Shown here: piece after piece, positions 15,702 to 26,093 of the stretch
Layout of the letters: every line of letters begins with the position of its first letter
How positions within the stretch are numbered: the stretch's first letter is position 1
Source: Prevotella sp. BV3P1
Lineage (GTDB): Bacteria; Bacteroidota; Bacteroidia; Bacteroidales; Bacteroidaceae
Length of the DNA stretch: 64,000 nt
Direction of reading: 5' to 3'
Assembly (NCBI RefSeq): GCF_000479005.1
Contig: NZ_AWXC01000004.1
Span: 91,593-155,592, forward strand
The notes under the pieces: generated by a model
Told to the model about the DNA's origin: nothing
Databases searched by the model: none
Seen by the model: only the letters and a program-made list of their open reading frames with translations
Translations under genes and position numbers: made by a program

Positions 15702-17645
15702 ATGAGCTATCTTAAATTTGAACGGGCTTTCATGACTAATTTGGAGGAATCTCTTCAGAGAGAATTGCTGCGTACCAATCGGTCGGGAGCCTATTCCTGT
15801 TCTACCATTGTGGATTGTAACACCCGCAAGTATCACGGCTTGCTGGTTGTTCCCATTCCCGAACTCGATGATGACAATCATGTGTTGTTGTCGTCACTGG
15901 ATGTAACGGTCATCCAGCATGGTGCAGCCTTCAACCTGGGGTTGCACAAATATCAGGGCGATCATTTCAGTCCGAATGGACACAAATATATTCGTGAGTT
16001 CAATTGTGACAAAGTTCCTACGACCATCTATCGGGTAGGTGGGGTGTTGTTGAAGAGAGAGGTGGTTTTCCAACACTACGAAGACCGAATTTTGATTTGC
16101 TATACGCTACTGGATGCACACTCTGAGACCACTTTACGTTTCAAACCTTTCTTGGCATTCAGAAGCGTTCGACAGTTCACGCACGAAAATGCGACGGCCA
16201 GCAGAGATTTCGCATTGGTGAACAAGGGTATCAAGACATGTATGTACCCAGGTTATCCGGAGCTGTACATGCAGTTTTCCAAAGACAATGAGTTTGTGTT
16301 CCAGCCCGATTGGTATCGTGGGGTAGAGTATCCCAAAGAACGTGAGCGTGGCTATGCGTCCAATGAAGATCTCTACGTGCCAGGATATTTCGAGCTGAAC
16401 ATCAAGAAAGGGGAGCGGGTCGTGTTCTCGGCATCTACCTCTTCCTGTGATCCGAAAGAGCTGCAACAACTCTTCGACGAAGAAGTTGAGGCACGTAGTC
16501 CCCGCGATAATTTCTTTCATTGTCTGGTCAACGCTGCTCACCAGTTCCACAATCGTACGTCTGAAGACGAACGGTACATCCTGGCAGGTTATCCCTGGTT
16601 TAAATGTCGGGCGCGTGACACGTTTGTTGCACTGCCTGGGTTGACCCTGTCTATCGAGGAACAAGACTATTTTGAGCTGGTGATGACAACGGCCATGAGG
16701 GGTCTGAATGAGTTCATGGAGGGCAGGCCGTTTACCGTAAAAATATATGAGATAGAGCAACCCGACGTGTTGTTGTGGGCAGTATGGGCCATTCAACAAT
16801 ACGGTAAGGAGGCTGGGATGGAAAAATGTATCAGTAAATATTATGACTTTCTGCTGAAGATGGTTGGTTTCATTGAGGCTGGTCGCCATCCTAATCTCAC
16901 CTTCGAAGCCAACGGACTGCTCAAGACGAATGGCAGGGATAAGCCAGTGACATGGATGAACTCTATAGCGAATGGCAGTCCGGTTGTTCCACGTTCGGGG
17001 TACATAGTTGAGTTTAATGCGCTATGGTACAATGCGCTGAAGTATGTAGCAGCCATGGCGAAAGAAAGCGGAGACCTGAAAACAGTAGATCATTATGAGG
17101 CCTTGGCGTCAAAATGCCAGGAATCGTTTGTGAATACCTTCTATAACGAACACGGTTATCTGTTTGATTATGTGGATGATGGGCACCCAGACTGGAGCGT
17201 TCGACCCAATATGATATTCCCTGTTGCCTTTGATTATTCACCACTGACACAAGAGCAGAAGAAGAATGTGTTGGATGTTTGTACACGAGAATTGCTGACG
17301 CCCAAGGGATTGCGTTCGTTGTCACCCAAGAGCAATGGCTACAACCCTATGTACGTGGGGCCGCAGACGCAGCGCGATCACGCTTATCATCAGGGTACGG
17401 CCTGGCCTTGGCTGGGTGGTTTCTACATGGAAGCGTGTCTGAAGTTGTACAAACGTACGCGATTGAGTTTCATCGAGCGCCAGATGGTGGGTTATGAAGA
17501 CGAGATGATGCAGCACTGCTTGGGAACCATTCCCGAGTTGTTTGACGGCAATCCGCCGTTCCATGGGCGTGGAGCCATCTCGTATGCCATGAACGTGGCA
17601 GAGGTGTTGCGTACGCTGGAGTTATTAGAAAAGTATAAGTATTGA
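15702..17645 (+). CDS. Glycogen debranching enzyme (amylo-alpha-1,6-glucosidase type)
   Basis: A 647-residue protein with an N-terminal GDE_N-type domain (RSGAYSCSTIVDCNTRKYHG, LLVVPIPEL) and a C-terminal (alpha/alpha)6-barrel GDE_C domain (ILAGYPWFKCRARDTFVALP, VTWMNSIANG, YVGPQTQRDHAYHQGTAWPW). It hydrolyses alpha-1,6 branch points of glycogen; no secretion signal, so cytoplasmic. The frame is open upstream to 15606, but the promoter lies inside that extension, so MSYLKFERAF at 15702 is the start. First gene of a three-gene operon with a glycogen synthase-like GT and a GH57 amylase, an arrangement known in Bacteroides and Prevotella. Confidence 0.92.
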   Translation: MSYLKFERAFMTNLEESLQRELLRTNRSGAYSCSTIVDCNTRKYHGLLVVPIPELDDDNHVLLSSLDVTVIQHGAAFNLGLHKYQGDHFSPNGHKYIREFNCDKVPTTIYRVGGVLLKREVVFQHYEDRILICYTLLDAHSETTLRFKPFLAFRSVRQFTHENATASRDFALVNKGIKTCMYPGYPELYMQFSKDNEFVFQPDWYRGVEYPKERERGYASNEDLYVPGYFELNIKKGERVVFSASTSSCDPKELQQLFDEEVEARSPRDNFFHCLVNAAHQFHNRTSEDERYILAGYPWFKCRARDTFVALPGLTLSIEEQDYFELVMTTAMRGLNEFMEGRPFTVKIYEIEQPDVLLWAVWAIQQYGKEAGMEKCISKYYDFLLKMVGFIEAGRHPNLTFEANGLLKTNGRDKPVTWMNSIANGSPVVPRSGYIVEFNALWYNALKYVAAMAKESGDLKTVDHYEALASKCQESFVNTFYNEHGYLFDYVDDGHPDWSVRPNMIFPVAFDYSPLTQEQKKNVLDVCTRELLTPKGLRSLSPKSNGYNPMYVGPQTQRDHAYHQGTAWPWLGGFYMEACLKLYKRTRLSFIERQMVGYEDEMMQHCLGTIPELFDGNPPFHGRGAISYAMNVAEVLRTLELLEKYKY

Positions 17646-17661
17646 AAAGGAGGACGAACAA

Positions 17662-18930
17662 ATGAAAGTATTGATGTTTGGATGGGAGTATCCTCCTCAT
17701 ATTCTGGGTGGACTGGGTACAGCCAGTTTTGGCATCACCGAAGGACTGAAAGCGCAGGGAGACATGGACATTACCTTCTGTCTGCCAAAGCCATGGGGTG
17801 ACGAAGATCAGTCGAACGCCCATGTGGTTGCCATGAACAACGTGCCCATTGCCTGGCGTGACGTGGATGCCGACTATGTGAAGAGCCGTATTGGCAACAT
17901 CACTGACTACAATGAATATTATCGGTTCAGGGATCATATCTATGCTGATTTCAATTACATGAATGTTAACGACTTGGGATGTTTGGATTTTTCTGGTCGT
18001 TATCCCGACAATCTGCATGAAGAGATCAATAACTATTCCATTGTGGCAGGCGTGGTTGCCCGTACACTTGACTTTGACATTATCCATGCACACGACTGGC
18101 TGACCTATCCTGCCGGCATCCATGCGAAGCAAGTGAGCGGGAAACCGCTTTGTATTCATGTTCATGCAACCGACTTTGACCGTAGCCGAGGTAAGGTGAA
18201 TCCAACCGTTTATGGCATGGAGAAAAATGGTATGGACAATGCCGACTGTATCATGTGTGTGAGTGAGCTGACTCGACAAACGGTCATTAATCAGTATCAT
18301 CAGGATCCCCGAAAGTGCTTTACGGTGCACAATGCTGTTTATCCACTGCGGAAAGAATTGCAAGATATCCCTCGTGCGGATCACCGTGGTAAAGAGAAAA
18401 TCGTTACTTTCTTAGGGCGTTTGACCATGCAGAAAGGTCCTGAATACTTTGTGGAGGCTGCCAACATGGTGCTTCATCGCACGCACAACGTACGTTTTTG
18501 CATGGCAGGGTCGGGCGACATGATGGACCAGATGATTTATCTGGCGGCCCAGCGAGGTATCGCACATCGCTTCCATTTCCCTGGATTCTTACGTGGAAAA
18601 CAGGTATACGAGTGTTTGAAGGCTTCTGACGTGTATGTCATGCCGTCTGTGAGTGAGCCGTTTGGCATCTCACCATTAGAGGCCATGCAATGTGGTACAC
18701 CTACCATCATATCCAAACAGAGTGGATGTGCCGAAATTCTGACCAACTGCATCAAGGTTGACTATTGGGACATCCATGCCCTGGCGGATGCCATCTACTC
18801 CATTTGTCACAATGAAAGTCTGTTCACCTACCTGCAAACAGAGGGAAAGAAAGAGGTGGATCAGATTACGTGGGAGAAGGTAGGCGCGTGGATCAAAGAG
18901 CTTTACGAGCGTACACTGGGCTGGCGTTAA
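17662..18930 (+). CDS. Glycogen synthase-like glycosyltransferase (GT-B fold)
   Basis: A 422-residue glycosyltransferase. The N-terminus MKVLMFGWEYPPHILGGLGT has the glycine-rich nucleotide-sugar loop of glycogen/starch synthases; the middle has IIHAHDWLTYPAG; the C-terminal Rossmann half has VTFLGRLTMQKGPEYFVEAA and MPSVSEPFGISPLEAMQCGT (EX7E motif). It likely extends alpha-1,4-glucan chains from UDP- or ADP-glucose in the cytoplasm. A strong Shine-Dalgarno AAAGGAGG precedes ATG 17662, unusual in this phylum, and the gene starts 16 nt after the debranching gene. Confidence 0.88.
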   Translation: MKVLMFGWEYPPHILGGLGTASFGITEGLKAQGDMDITFCLPKPWGDEDQSNAHVVAMNNVPIAWRDVDADYVKSRIGNITDYNEYYRFRDHIYADFNYMNVNDLGCLDFSGRYPDNLHEEINNYSIVAGVVARTLDFDIIHAHDWLTYPAGIHAKQVSGKPLCIHVHATDFDRSRGKVNPTVYGMEKNGMDNADCIMCVSELTRQTVINQYHQDPRKCFTVHNAVYPLRKELQDIPRADHRGKEKIVTFLGRLTMQKGPEYFVEAANMVLHRTHNVRFCMAGSGDMMDQMIYLAAQRGIAHRFHFPGFLRGKQVYECLKASDVYVMPSVSEPFGISPLEAMQCGTPTIISKQSGCAEILTNCIKVDYWDIHALADAIYSICHNESLFTYLQTEGKKEVDQITWEKVGAWIKELYERTLGWR

Positions 18931-18974
18931 GTGTGATGGATATGTGTGAAATAACGAAAAACCTATAAATAACA

Positions 18975-20387
18975 ATGAAAACAATTTGTCTATATTTCGA
19001 AATACATCAGATCAGGCATCTGAAGCGTTATCGCTTTTTTGACATTGGTACCGACCATTATTATTATGATGACTATGAGAACGAACGGTCAATGACGGAG
19101 ATTGCCAATCAATCGTACATGCCGGCTCTCAGCACCTTGTTGGAAATGATTAAGGCGCACAATGGATTTTTCAAGGTGGCTTTTTCTCTTTCAGGCGTGG
19201 CAATAGAGCAAATGGAGATTCATGCGCCACAAGTGCTTGAAAAATTGCAAGAACTCAACGAAACAAAATGCGTGGAGTTCTTGGCTGAACCCTATTCGCA
19301 TGGGCTGTCATCGCTGATTAATGAGGAATGTTTCGCAGCAGAGGTGAAGCGCCAATGCCAGAAAATGAAAGAGTATTTTGGTCAACAACCGCGTGTTCTT
19401 CGCAATTCGTCATTGATTTACAGTGATGACATCGGACTGCAAGTTTCGCAGATGGGGTTTGATGGAATGTTGACAGAGGGCGCCAAGCAAGTGTTGGGAT
19501 GGAAATCACCTCATTATGTTTATCATTGTACGTTGGCTCCAAAACTGAAACTTTTGCTGCGTGATGTGGAGTTGAGTGACGACATTTCACTGCGTTTCAG
19601 CAACCGTTCATGGGAAGGTTATCCTTTGTTTGCTGACAATTACATCAACCGAATAGCTGAACTTCCTGATAAAGAGCAGGTAATCAACATCTTCATGAAT
19701 CTTTCTGCCATAGGGATGTCGCAGCCCTTGGACAGCAATATTCTTGAGTTCTTGAAGGCATTGCCGTTTTGTGCGAAGCATAAAGACATCGTGTTTTCTA
19801 CTCCTTATGAGATATGTTCAAAGACACAGAGTGTTGGTGCCTTGGATGTTCCAGATACAATTAGCTGGAATGATGAGGAGAGGGATGTGAGTGCTTGGCT
19901 TGGAAACCCCATGCAGCGAGAGGCGTTCAACAAGCTTTACAGTGTTGCTGACCGCGTGAGAATCGCTAATGATCCGCGAGTGAATCAGGATTGGGACTAC
20001 TTACAAGCGAGCAACAACTTTAGGTTCATGACCACTAAGTCGTCTGGAGTGGGATTGGATCGAGGCATTTACAGCAGTCCTTTTGATGCCTTTACCAATT
20101 ATATGAACATCTTGGGCGATTTTATCAATCGGGTGAACACCCTTTATCCAGAAGAAATCGACAATGAAGAGCTGAATTCTTTGTTGACAACCATCAGGAA
20201 CCAAGGCGAAGAAATAGAGATTAAGGAGAAGGAAATCTTGCGTTTGCAAACAAAAATTGAAAAGATAGAAGCGGCCAGTGATAAGCTCAAGGCTAAGCTG
20301 GACGAAGATACTGACAAGACAAAAGGTAAGGTTTCAGGCACAGAAGCAACGTCAATCGCTGCCAAAAACAAAGATTTACAGGCGTGA
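18975..20387 (+). CDS. GH57 family alpha-amylase/glucan-processing enzyme with C-terminal coiled coil
   Basis: A 470-residue glycoside hydrolase family 57 protein: KTICLYFEIHQIRHLKRYRF at the N-terminus, FFKVAFSLSGVAIEQMEIHA, VEFLAEPYSHGLSSLINEEC and FGQQPRVLRNSSLIYSDDIG. GH57 enzymes cleave or transfer alpha-glucans. Residues 395-445 form a charged heptad-rich coiled coil (IRNQGEEIEIKEKEILRLQT) followed by a Lys/Thr-rich tail, features that extend beyond the catalytic core. No signal peptide. Third gene of the glycogen operon, 44 nt after the GT gene. Confidence 0.9.
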   Translation: MKTICLYFEIHQIRHLKRYRFFDIGTDHYYYDDYENERSMTEIANQSYMPALSTLLEMIKAHNGFFKVAFSLSGVAIEQMEIHAPQVLEKLQELNETKCVEFLAEPYSHGLSSLINEECFAAEVKRQCQKMKEYFGQQPRVLRNSSLIYSDDIGLQVSQMGFDGMLTEGAKQVLGWKSPHYVYHCTLAPKLKLLLRDVELSDDISLRFSNRSWEGYPLFADNYINRIAELPDKEQVINIFMNLSAIGMSQPLDSNILEFLKALPFCAKHKDIVFSTPYEICSKTQSVGALDVPDTISWNDEERDVSAWLGNPMQREAFNKLYSVADRVRIANDPRVNQDWDYLQASNNFRFMTTKSSGVGLDRGIYSSPFDAFTNYMNILGDFINRVNTLYPEEIDNEELNSLLTTIRNQGEEIEIKEKEILRLQTKIEKIEAASDKLKAKLDEDTDKTKGKVSGTEATSIAAKNKDLQA

Positions 20388-20551
20388 TTCGTTGTCGTTT
20401 TGTAGAGATTTAGTTGTGAAACAGCATATTAGTGGCATGCGCTTCAAGGATTGTGCATGCTACTTTTCCTTTTGTTTTCAATGAGATGTCGTTCGAGGTC
20501 ACAGCAATTATGTTTAAAGTTGTTTGCTCAACGACTTTTTTTTCGCACCCC
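20388..20551. other. Non-coding spacer after the glycogen operon with weak terminator
   Basis: Part of the 313-nt gap between the GH57 and guaA genes. An imperfect stem AAAGT-TG / CA-ACTTT at about 20516-20538 runs into eight T and may terminate the glycogen operon. GCATGC occurs twice, 20 nt apart (20435, 20455). No gene is supported. Confidence 0.35.
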
Positions 20552-20582
20552 TTTGTTATTTGCTCGAAAACCTTTAACTTTG
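20552..20582 (+). promoter_or_regulatory. Promoter TTTG-N19-TAACTTTG of guaA
   Basis: TTTG (20552-20555), 19 nt, TAACTTTG (20575-20582). Predicted start near 20589, leader about 110 nt. I see no purine-riboswitch core in the leader. Confidence 0.75.
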
Positions 20583-20700
20583 TACCATAGAAGGACATGA
20601 AGACCATAGTGGGTCGTTCTGTAAATAGAAAGTTAGCTCGTTCTTGTGTGGAATGTGTCGTTCTATGCATTATGAATCAATATCCAGCAATATCATCAAT

Positions 20701-22245
20701 ATGCAACAGAAAATTATCATTTTAGACTTTGGTTCACAAACTACACAGCTCATTGGCCGAAGAGTGCGTGAACTGGATACCTTCTGCGAAATATTACCGT
20801 ATAATAAGTTTCCTAAAGGTGACGAATCTGTCATTGGTGTCATCCTGAGTGGGTCGCCATATTCGGTGCATGACCATGAGGCATTCAAGTGTGACTTAAG
20901 TGATTTCATAGGCAAGTATCCCGTCTTGGGCATCTGCTACGGTGCCCAATTCATCTCATTCACCAATGGTGGAAGGGTAGAAAGCACGGGTACGCGCGAA
21001 TATGGACGCGCTCATTTGGAAAAGTTTGACGAAACTGATCCACTTTTCAAGGGCTTTCAACCGCAGTCACAGGTGTGGATGAGCCATGGTGATACCATTA
21101 CTGCCATTCCAAGTGATTGTCATGTAATTGCCAGTACGGGTGAGGTGAAGTATGCGGCGTATGCCAGTGAGAAGAATCCAACATGGGCTGTTCAGTTCCA
21201 TCCCGAAGTATTTCATACCACACAAGGTACCACTTTGTTGAAAAACTTCGTGGTGGATATCTGCGGCAGCAAGCAAACATGGAGCCCAGCGTCATTCATT
21301 GAGAGCACGGTTGAGAGCATTCGGCAACAGGTGGGCAATGACAAGGTGATATTAGGACTGAGTGGTGGCGTTGATTCTTCTGTGTGCGCAACACTCTTGA
21401 ACAAGGCCATTGGTCGTAATTTGACCTGCATTTTCGTTGATCATGGCTTGTTGCGTAAGAACGAGTTCAGCAATGTCATGAAGGCTTATGAAGGGCTTGG
21501 ACTGAACGTGATAGGTGTTGATGCCAGCAAGAAGTTCTTTGCTGACTTGAAAGGAGTGACCGATCCTGAGCAAAAACGCAAGATTATCGGCCGCGATTTC
21601 GTAGAGGTGTTCAACGCAGAAGCGAAGAAAATCACCGATGCTAAGTGGTTAGCGCAGGGAACTATCTATCCTGACCGTATCGAAAGTTTGAGTATTACCG
21701 GCATGGTTATCAAGAGTCATCACAACGTAGGTGGCCTTCCAAAGGAAATGCATCTGCAACTTTGCGAACCTCTTCAGTGGTTGTTCAAGGACGAAGTGCG
21801 CCGAGTGGGGTATCAATTGGGGATGCCTGAGCATCTCATCAAGCGTCATCCTTTCCCCGGACCCGGCCTTGCTGTCCGCATTCTTGGGGACATTACCCCT
21901 GAGAAAGTCGCCATTTTACAAGAGGCTGACGATATCTATATCCGTGCATTGCATGATTGGATTTGCGATGATGGCGAGCCATTATACGATAAAGTGTGGC
22001 AGGCTGGAACCGTATTGCTGTCTACTATTCGCAGTGTTGGTGTGATGGGGGACGAACGAACCTATGAGCATCCCGTCGCATTGCGTGCCGTTACCAGCAC
22101 GGATGCTATGACTGCCGACTGGGCACACTTGCCATACGAGTTTTTAGCAAAGGTGTCTAACGAGATTATCAACAAGGTGAAAGGGGTGAATAGGGTTTGC
22201 TACGATATCTCTTCGAAACCGCCTTCGACCATCGAATGGGAATGA
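20701..22245 (+). CDS. guaA: GMP synthase (glutamine-hydrolysing)
   Basis: A 514-residue enzyme converting XMP to GMP. The class I glutamine amidotransferase domain has Cys79 in [10 protein letters not shown] and His167/Glu169 in VQFHPEV. The ATP-pyrophosphatase domain has the PP-loop [11 protein letters not shown] near 219-228, and the C-terminal dimerisation domain ends KPPSTIEWE. The frame is open 19 codons upstream (20644), but [20 protein letters not shown] is the canonical N-terminus, so ATG 20701 is used. Single gene, own promoter, followed by a terminator shared with convergent clpC. Confidence 0.97.
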   Translation: MQQKIIILDFGSQTTQLIGRRVRELDTFCEILPYNKFPKGDESVIGVILSGSPYSVHDHEAFKCDLSDFIGKYPVLGICYGAQFISFTNGGRVESTGTREYGRAHLEKFDETDPLFKGFQPQSQVWMSHGDTITAIPSDCHVIASTGEVKYAAYASEKNPTWAVQFHPEVFHTTQGTTLLKNFVVDICGSKQTWSPASFIESTVESIRQQVGNDKVILGLSGGVDSSVCATLLNKAIGRNLTCIFVDHGLLRKNEFSNVMKAYEGLGLNVIGVDASKKFFADLKGVTDPEQKRKIIGRDFVEVFNAEAKKITDAKWLAQGTIYPDRIESLSITGMVIKSHHNVGGLPKEMHLQLCEPLQWLFKDEVRRVGYQLGMPEHLIKRHPFPGPGLAVRILGDITPEKVAILQEADDIYIRALHDWICDDGEPLYDKVWQAGTVLLSTIRSVGVMGDERTYEHPVALRAVTSTDAMTADWAHLPYEFLAKVSNEIINKVKGVNRVCYDISSKPPSTIEWE

Positions 22246-22272
22246 TGATTCTTCATTTCCATGTAAAATATG

Positions 22273-22315
22273 ACAAAAAGTCCCAAAGATGAAAATCACC
22301 TTTGGGACTTTTTGT
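22273..22315. terminator. Bidirectional terminator between guaA and clpC
   Basis: Perfect 16-bp inverted repeat ACAAAAAGTCCCAAAG (22273-22288) with 22300-22315; each strand ends in a T5 run inside the stem, as expected for two-way termination of convergent genes. Confidence 0.9.
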
Positions 22316-22355
22316 TCGTGAATGTTTGCTTATTTCTATTTGAAGCGCGCATCGA

Positions 22356-24896
22356 TTATTTGAAAACCAGTTCTTCTTTTCCTGGCTTTTTCTCGATGGT
22401 GATGGTGTCACCAGGGTGGAGTTCGCCCGACAGAATGCGTGCCGCAACGCCATCTTCAATATAAGTTTGGATGGCTCTCTTCAGTGGACGGGCACCAAAC
22501 TGCACGTCGTATCCTTTTGTTGCCACAAACTCTTTGGCCTTATCCGACACATGAATGTGGTATCCCATGCCTTCAATGCGTTTGAACAGCCCCGTCAATT
22601 CGATGTTGATGATCTTCTTGATGGCATTCAGGTCTAACTGATCGAAGATAATGATTTCGTCCAAACGATTCAAGAACTCTGGTGCGAACTGCTTGCTCAG
22701 ACTCTTTTGAATAATCGAACGGGCGTATTCCTTGTCCTCATCATTCATGCTCGGACCTAAATTGTTGGCGGCATTGAAACCTATTCCACGCCCGAATTCT
22801 TTCAGTTGGCGTGTACCTGCGTTCGAAGTCATGATGATGACCGTGTTTCTAAAGTCAATCAATCTACCGTTTCCGTCCGTCAGTCTTCCTTCATCCAATA
22901 CCTGCAGCAGCGTGTTGAACACGTTGCCATGCGCCTTTTCTATCTCGTCCAGCAAAACAATGGAGTAGGGATGACGCCGAACTTTCTCTGTCAGTTGTCC
23001 TCCTTCCTCATATCCTACATATCCAGGAGGTGCTCCCACGAGTCGCGAAACATTGAAACTCTCGGTGTATTCGCTCATGTCAATCCTGATCAGCGCATCT
23101 GTTGAGCCAAACATGTGCTCTGCCAATTTCTTGGCAAGATAGGTCTTTCCTACGCCAGTGGGTCCCAAAAACATGAAAGCGCCTATGGGATGGTTCGGAT
23201 CTTTCAATCCAACGCGATTCCTCTGTATAGCCTTTACCAACTTGTCGATGGCAGGATCTTGGGCAATAACTGCGTCTTTCAGCTCTTTGGCCATTCCCTT
23301 CAACCTTACGCCTTCAGCTTCTGCCATGCGTTGAACAGGCACACCAGTCATCATCGACACAACATCAGCAACCTCATCTGCCGTGATGTTCACCCTTTTA
23401 TCCATCTTGCCAGACGACCATTGCTTGTTCATGTCTTCCAACTCAATTTCCAATTCGGTTTGTTTGTCTCGATAACTGGCCGCCAATTCGAAATTCTGAT
23501 TGCGTACAGCTTCTTGCTTTTTTATTTTAACCGCATCGATTTCTTTCTCTTTGTCAGTGATAGAAGAAGGCACTTCAGCATGTTGCAAAAACACTTTCGA
23601 CCCCACTTCATCCATGGCATCAATGGCTTTGTCGGGGAAGAAACGGTCGGTTACATATCTTTCTGTCAACTTGACACAGGCCAACAATGCCTCATCCGAA
23701 TATTGAACATGATGATGCTGTTCGTATCTCTCCTTGATATTTTTCAGTATTTGCAACGTTTCATCCGTGGTGGTCGGCTCAATCAGTACCTTTTGGAATC
23801 TGCGTTCCAACGCACCATCTTTCTCTATCGAGTTGCGGTATTCATCCAACGTGGTGGCACCAATACACTGAATGACACCACGGGCTAATGCTGGTTTCAT
23901 GATGTTGGCGGCATCCATGCTTCCAGGTGTGCTTCCCGCACCAATAAGTGTGTGAATCTCGTCAATGAAAACGATGATGTCAGGATTCTGTTCTAATTCT
24001 TTCAACAGCGCACGAATACGCTCCTCAAACTGTCCCCGGTATTTCGTTCCGGCTACAATGGCTGTCATGTCCAGACTTACTACTCGCTTGTTAAATAGTA
24101 CGGGCGACGTCTTGTGCTTGGCAATCAGTTGTGCCAATCCCTCAACAATGGCGCTTTTTCCGACGCCCGGCTCACCTATTAATATAGGATTATTCTTCTT
24201 TCGCCGTCCCAGAATCTCGATAACGCGTAGAATTTCCTTATCCCTTCCTACCACCGGGTCCAGTTTTCCCTCCCTTGCTGCTTGTGTCAAATCGGTAGAG
24301 AAGTTGTCCAGGATAGGCGTTTTGCCATTCCCTTTTCTCGACTGTGTCGCTGTTGATGGCGCGGCATTGCTTTGGTTAGAGCCCGTGTGTTGACCTCTTG
24401 ATTCAAACTCAGCTTCCTCTTCCTCGTCTGGCAAGTCAAGTCTACTGCTTGTTGGTTTTGCCATTCGTCGCAAATAGGTCAGCGTATCTTCGTAATTCAT
24501 GTTGTTTGTTTCTAAAATTTCTTTGGCTCCATTGTTGGCTTGGTCATGCAAGATGGCCAACAGCAGGTGATGCACGTCCACCGTTTGCGTATGTTGAATC
24601 CTCGCTTCCAGCACGGCCAGCTTCAAAATGTTGCTGGCTCGTTCGTTCAAAACGAGTTCCGACGTGTTGATGGGTTCATTCAATTCATCTATTCGTACCC
24701 GGTTTTCCAATTCTGCTTTCACAGTAGAAAGATTGATATTCAATCGTGTAAACACATCTTGTACCAGGCTGTTCTTTTCTCTGAGCATCCCCAAAAGAAG
24801 ATGTTCCGGGCCAACTGATCGGCTGGCCAGTCGGGTAGCTTCCTCTCTACTGAATGCCAGTACTTCGGATACTTTTGGTGAAAACTGACTAGTCAT
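22356..24896 (-). CDS. clpC: ATP-dependent Clp protease ATP-binding subunit, ClpC type
   Basis: An 846-residue Hsp100 unfoldase that feeds proteins to ClpP. Two N-terminal Clp repeats (FSPKVSEVLAFSREEATRLA; LVLNERASNILKLAVLEARI) come first. AAA+ domain 1 follows with Walker A GEPGVGKSAI near residue 239 and Walker B VFIDEIHTLIGAG. A UVR-type coiled middle segment (QNFELAASYRDKQTELEIEL) and AAA+ domain 2 (FLGPTGVGKTYLAKKL near 577, IVLLDEIEKAH) complete it. The UVR segment and lack of a long ClpB middle domain favour ClpC. No adaptor or repressor gene lies next to it. Start ATG 24896. Confidence 0.94.
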   Translation of the reverse strand: MTSQFSPKVSEVLAFSREEATRLASRSVGPEHLLLGMLREKNSLVQDVFTRLNINLSTVKAELENRVRIDELNEPINTSELVLNERASNILKLAVLEARIQHTQTVDVHHLLLAILHDQANNGAKEILETNNMNYEDTLTYLRRMAKPTSSRLDLPDEEEEAEFESRGQHTGSNQSNAAPSTATQSRKGNGKTPILDNFSTDLTQAAREGKLDPVVGRDKEILRVIEILGRRKKNNPILIGEPGVGKSAIVEGLAQLIAKHKTSPVLFNKRVVSLDMTAIVAGTKYRGQFEERIRALLKELEQNPDIIVFIDEIHTLIGAGSTPGSMDAANIMKPALARGVIQCIGATTLDEYRNSIEKDGALERRFQKVLIEPTTTDETLQILKNIKERYEQHHHVQYSDEALLACVKLTERYVTDRFFPDKAIDAMDEVGSKVFLQHAEVPSSITDKEKEIDAVKIKKQEAVRNQNFELAASYRDKQTELEIELEDMNKQWSSGKMDKRVNITADEVADVVSMMTGVPVQRMAEAEGVRLKGMAKELKDAVIAQDPAIDKLVKAIQRNRVGLKDPNHPIGAFMFLGPTGVGKTYLAKKLAEHMFGSTDALIRIDMSEYTESFNVSRLVGAPPGYVGYEEGGQLTEKVRRHPYSIVLLDEIEKAHGNVFNTLLQVLDEGRLTDGNGRLIDFRNTVIIMTSNAGTRQLKEFGRGIGFNAANNLGPSMNDEDKEYARSIIQKSLSKQFAPEFLNRLDEIIIFDQLDLNAIKKIINIELTGLFKRIEGMGYHIHVSDKAKEFVATKGYDVQFGARPLKRAIQTYIEDGVAARILSGELHPGDTITIEKKPGKEELVFK

Positions 24897-25026
24897 ATCT
24901 CTTTTTACCTTTCTTTTCTAATTAAATACTACTTAATAGTTTGCAAAAATCGTGCCAATCTACGATAGCATCGCCATCCAGTCCTGAAGTCTTATTGTCA
25001 AGTGGCGCCTCGCCTCGGCATCAATC

Positions 25027-26007
25027 TCACTGCCGATAAAGCCAAGAAAATACACGATTCACCCACGGTATGTATATCCTGAACCAGCGATATTTGGTCA
25101 CTGGCTTGCCTCCGAACTTGAGAATGAACTCTCTGAACTGACTCTTCTTAAATGGTAAACCGGCGTAGAGGAAGTAGAAATGCTCGCAATGATTGGCGTG
25201 TGCATACTTAATGGCATTCCATACCGTGACCGTGTCGGGATGCAGGGGGTAGAAAGTCTTGCGCTTGGATGCCAGGTACCACAGATAAGCGTTTCCTTGT
25301 GAAAGGATAATGGTGCATCCGCCAATCAACTTGTTTTTATACTGTGTGATGAATGTCTTGGTGTGTTGATTTTGATACAACTTCGTAAACATCTCTTCAG
25401 AAGGGATGAATCTCTTGATTTTGCTTCTGAAGTGATTTTTCAGGTGATTGTAAAACAGTTGGAGTTCTTCTTTGGTGGCCACCTCACTCGTCGTCACTCC
25501 GGCAGATTCAGCGTGTGCGATACGTTTCAAGGTCTTCTTGCTCAACCTGTTTTCTGGCGGCATACTGTGTAGCGAGTTATGAATCTCTTGCCAGTTCATG
25601 GGGAAGTACTTGTTCTGTCTGAAGTGTTGATAGCCAAACATCTTCTGGCTCAAGGCACTGAACTCTGTGTATAGCGCGAGCTTGCGCCTAAAGAAGCGGT
25701 TTATTTCATACAGCATCAGCCCAAACACTTGCTCCTTGTTCTCACAGCTGTCCTCATATTCTCCCTCGCCGTAAACTCTCCCTTGCTTATATATAAAAGG
25801 TGGAATCCAGGTGCCATGCCATCTCAGTAGGGCCAACATGTGAGCCACACACTTGCCTGTTTGGTCTTGCGTGACAACCATGTAAGGGGTTTGACCGGAT
25901 GTACGCTCGGCTATCCGGAACAGCTCCGTGCTGTGAAAAAAGTTGTTGCAGGTCATCGGTGGCAGTTCAGAGCTTTTGGAAATGATGCTGACCTTGATGT
26001 TGTCCAT
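25027..26007 (-). CDS. GNAT/FemAB-like acyltransferase
   Basis: A 326-residue protein with a FemAB/GNAT-like architecture: N-terminal half with TPYMVVTQDQTGKCVAHMLA and KLALYTEFSALSQKMFGYQH, C-terminal half with LIGGCTIILSQGNAYLWYLA, then CEHFYFLYAGLPFKKSQFRE and FKLKFGGK-type ending FILKFGGKPVTKYRWFR. Proteins of this kind transfer acyl or amino-acyl groups to peptidoglycan precursors, lipids or sugars; substrate is unknown here. The frame is open to 26043, but MDNIKVSIISK at 26007 is preferred. It is divergent from maf with 86 nt between the starts. Confidence 0.68.
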   Translation of the reverse strand: MDNIKVSIISKSSELPPMTCNNFFHSTELFRIAERTSGQTPYMVVTQDQTGKCVAHMLALLRWHGTWIPPFIYKQGRVYGEGEYEDSCENKEQVFGLMLYEINRFFRRKLALYTEFSALSQKMFGYQHFRQNKYFPMNWQEIHNSLHSMPPENRLSKKTLKRIAHAESAGVTTSEVATKEELQLFYNHLKNHFRSKIKRFIPSEEMFTKLYQNQHTKTFITQYKNKLIGGCTIILSQGNAYLWYLASKRKTFYPLHPDTVTVWNAIKYAHANHCEHFYFLYAGLPFKKSQFREFILKFGGKPVTKYRWFRIYIPWVNRVFSWLYRQ

Positions 26008-26061
26008 AGGACAAAAATACGAAATGTTTTCTGAAAAAAACAATGTTTCGGTGAATTTGAT

Positions 26062-26069
26062 TAACTTTG
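26062..26069 (+). promoter_or_regulatory. -7 box (TAACTTTG) of maf
   Basis: TAACTTTG overlaps the upstream in-frame TTG (26067), so translation must begin later, at ATG 26094. No TTTG exactly 19 nt upstream. Confidence 0.5.
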
Positions 26070-26093
26070 TCCCACAGATTTTTAACTATTCTG

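Noticed and set aside
20589..20700. Purine riboswitch in the guaA leader
   Set aside because: I could not find the conserved three-way-junction core or the paired kissing loops; only a generic leader is visible.
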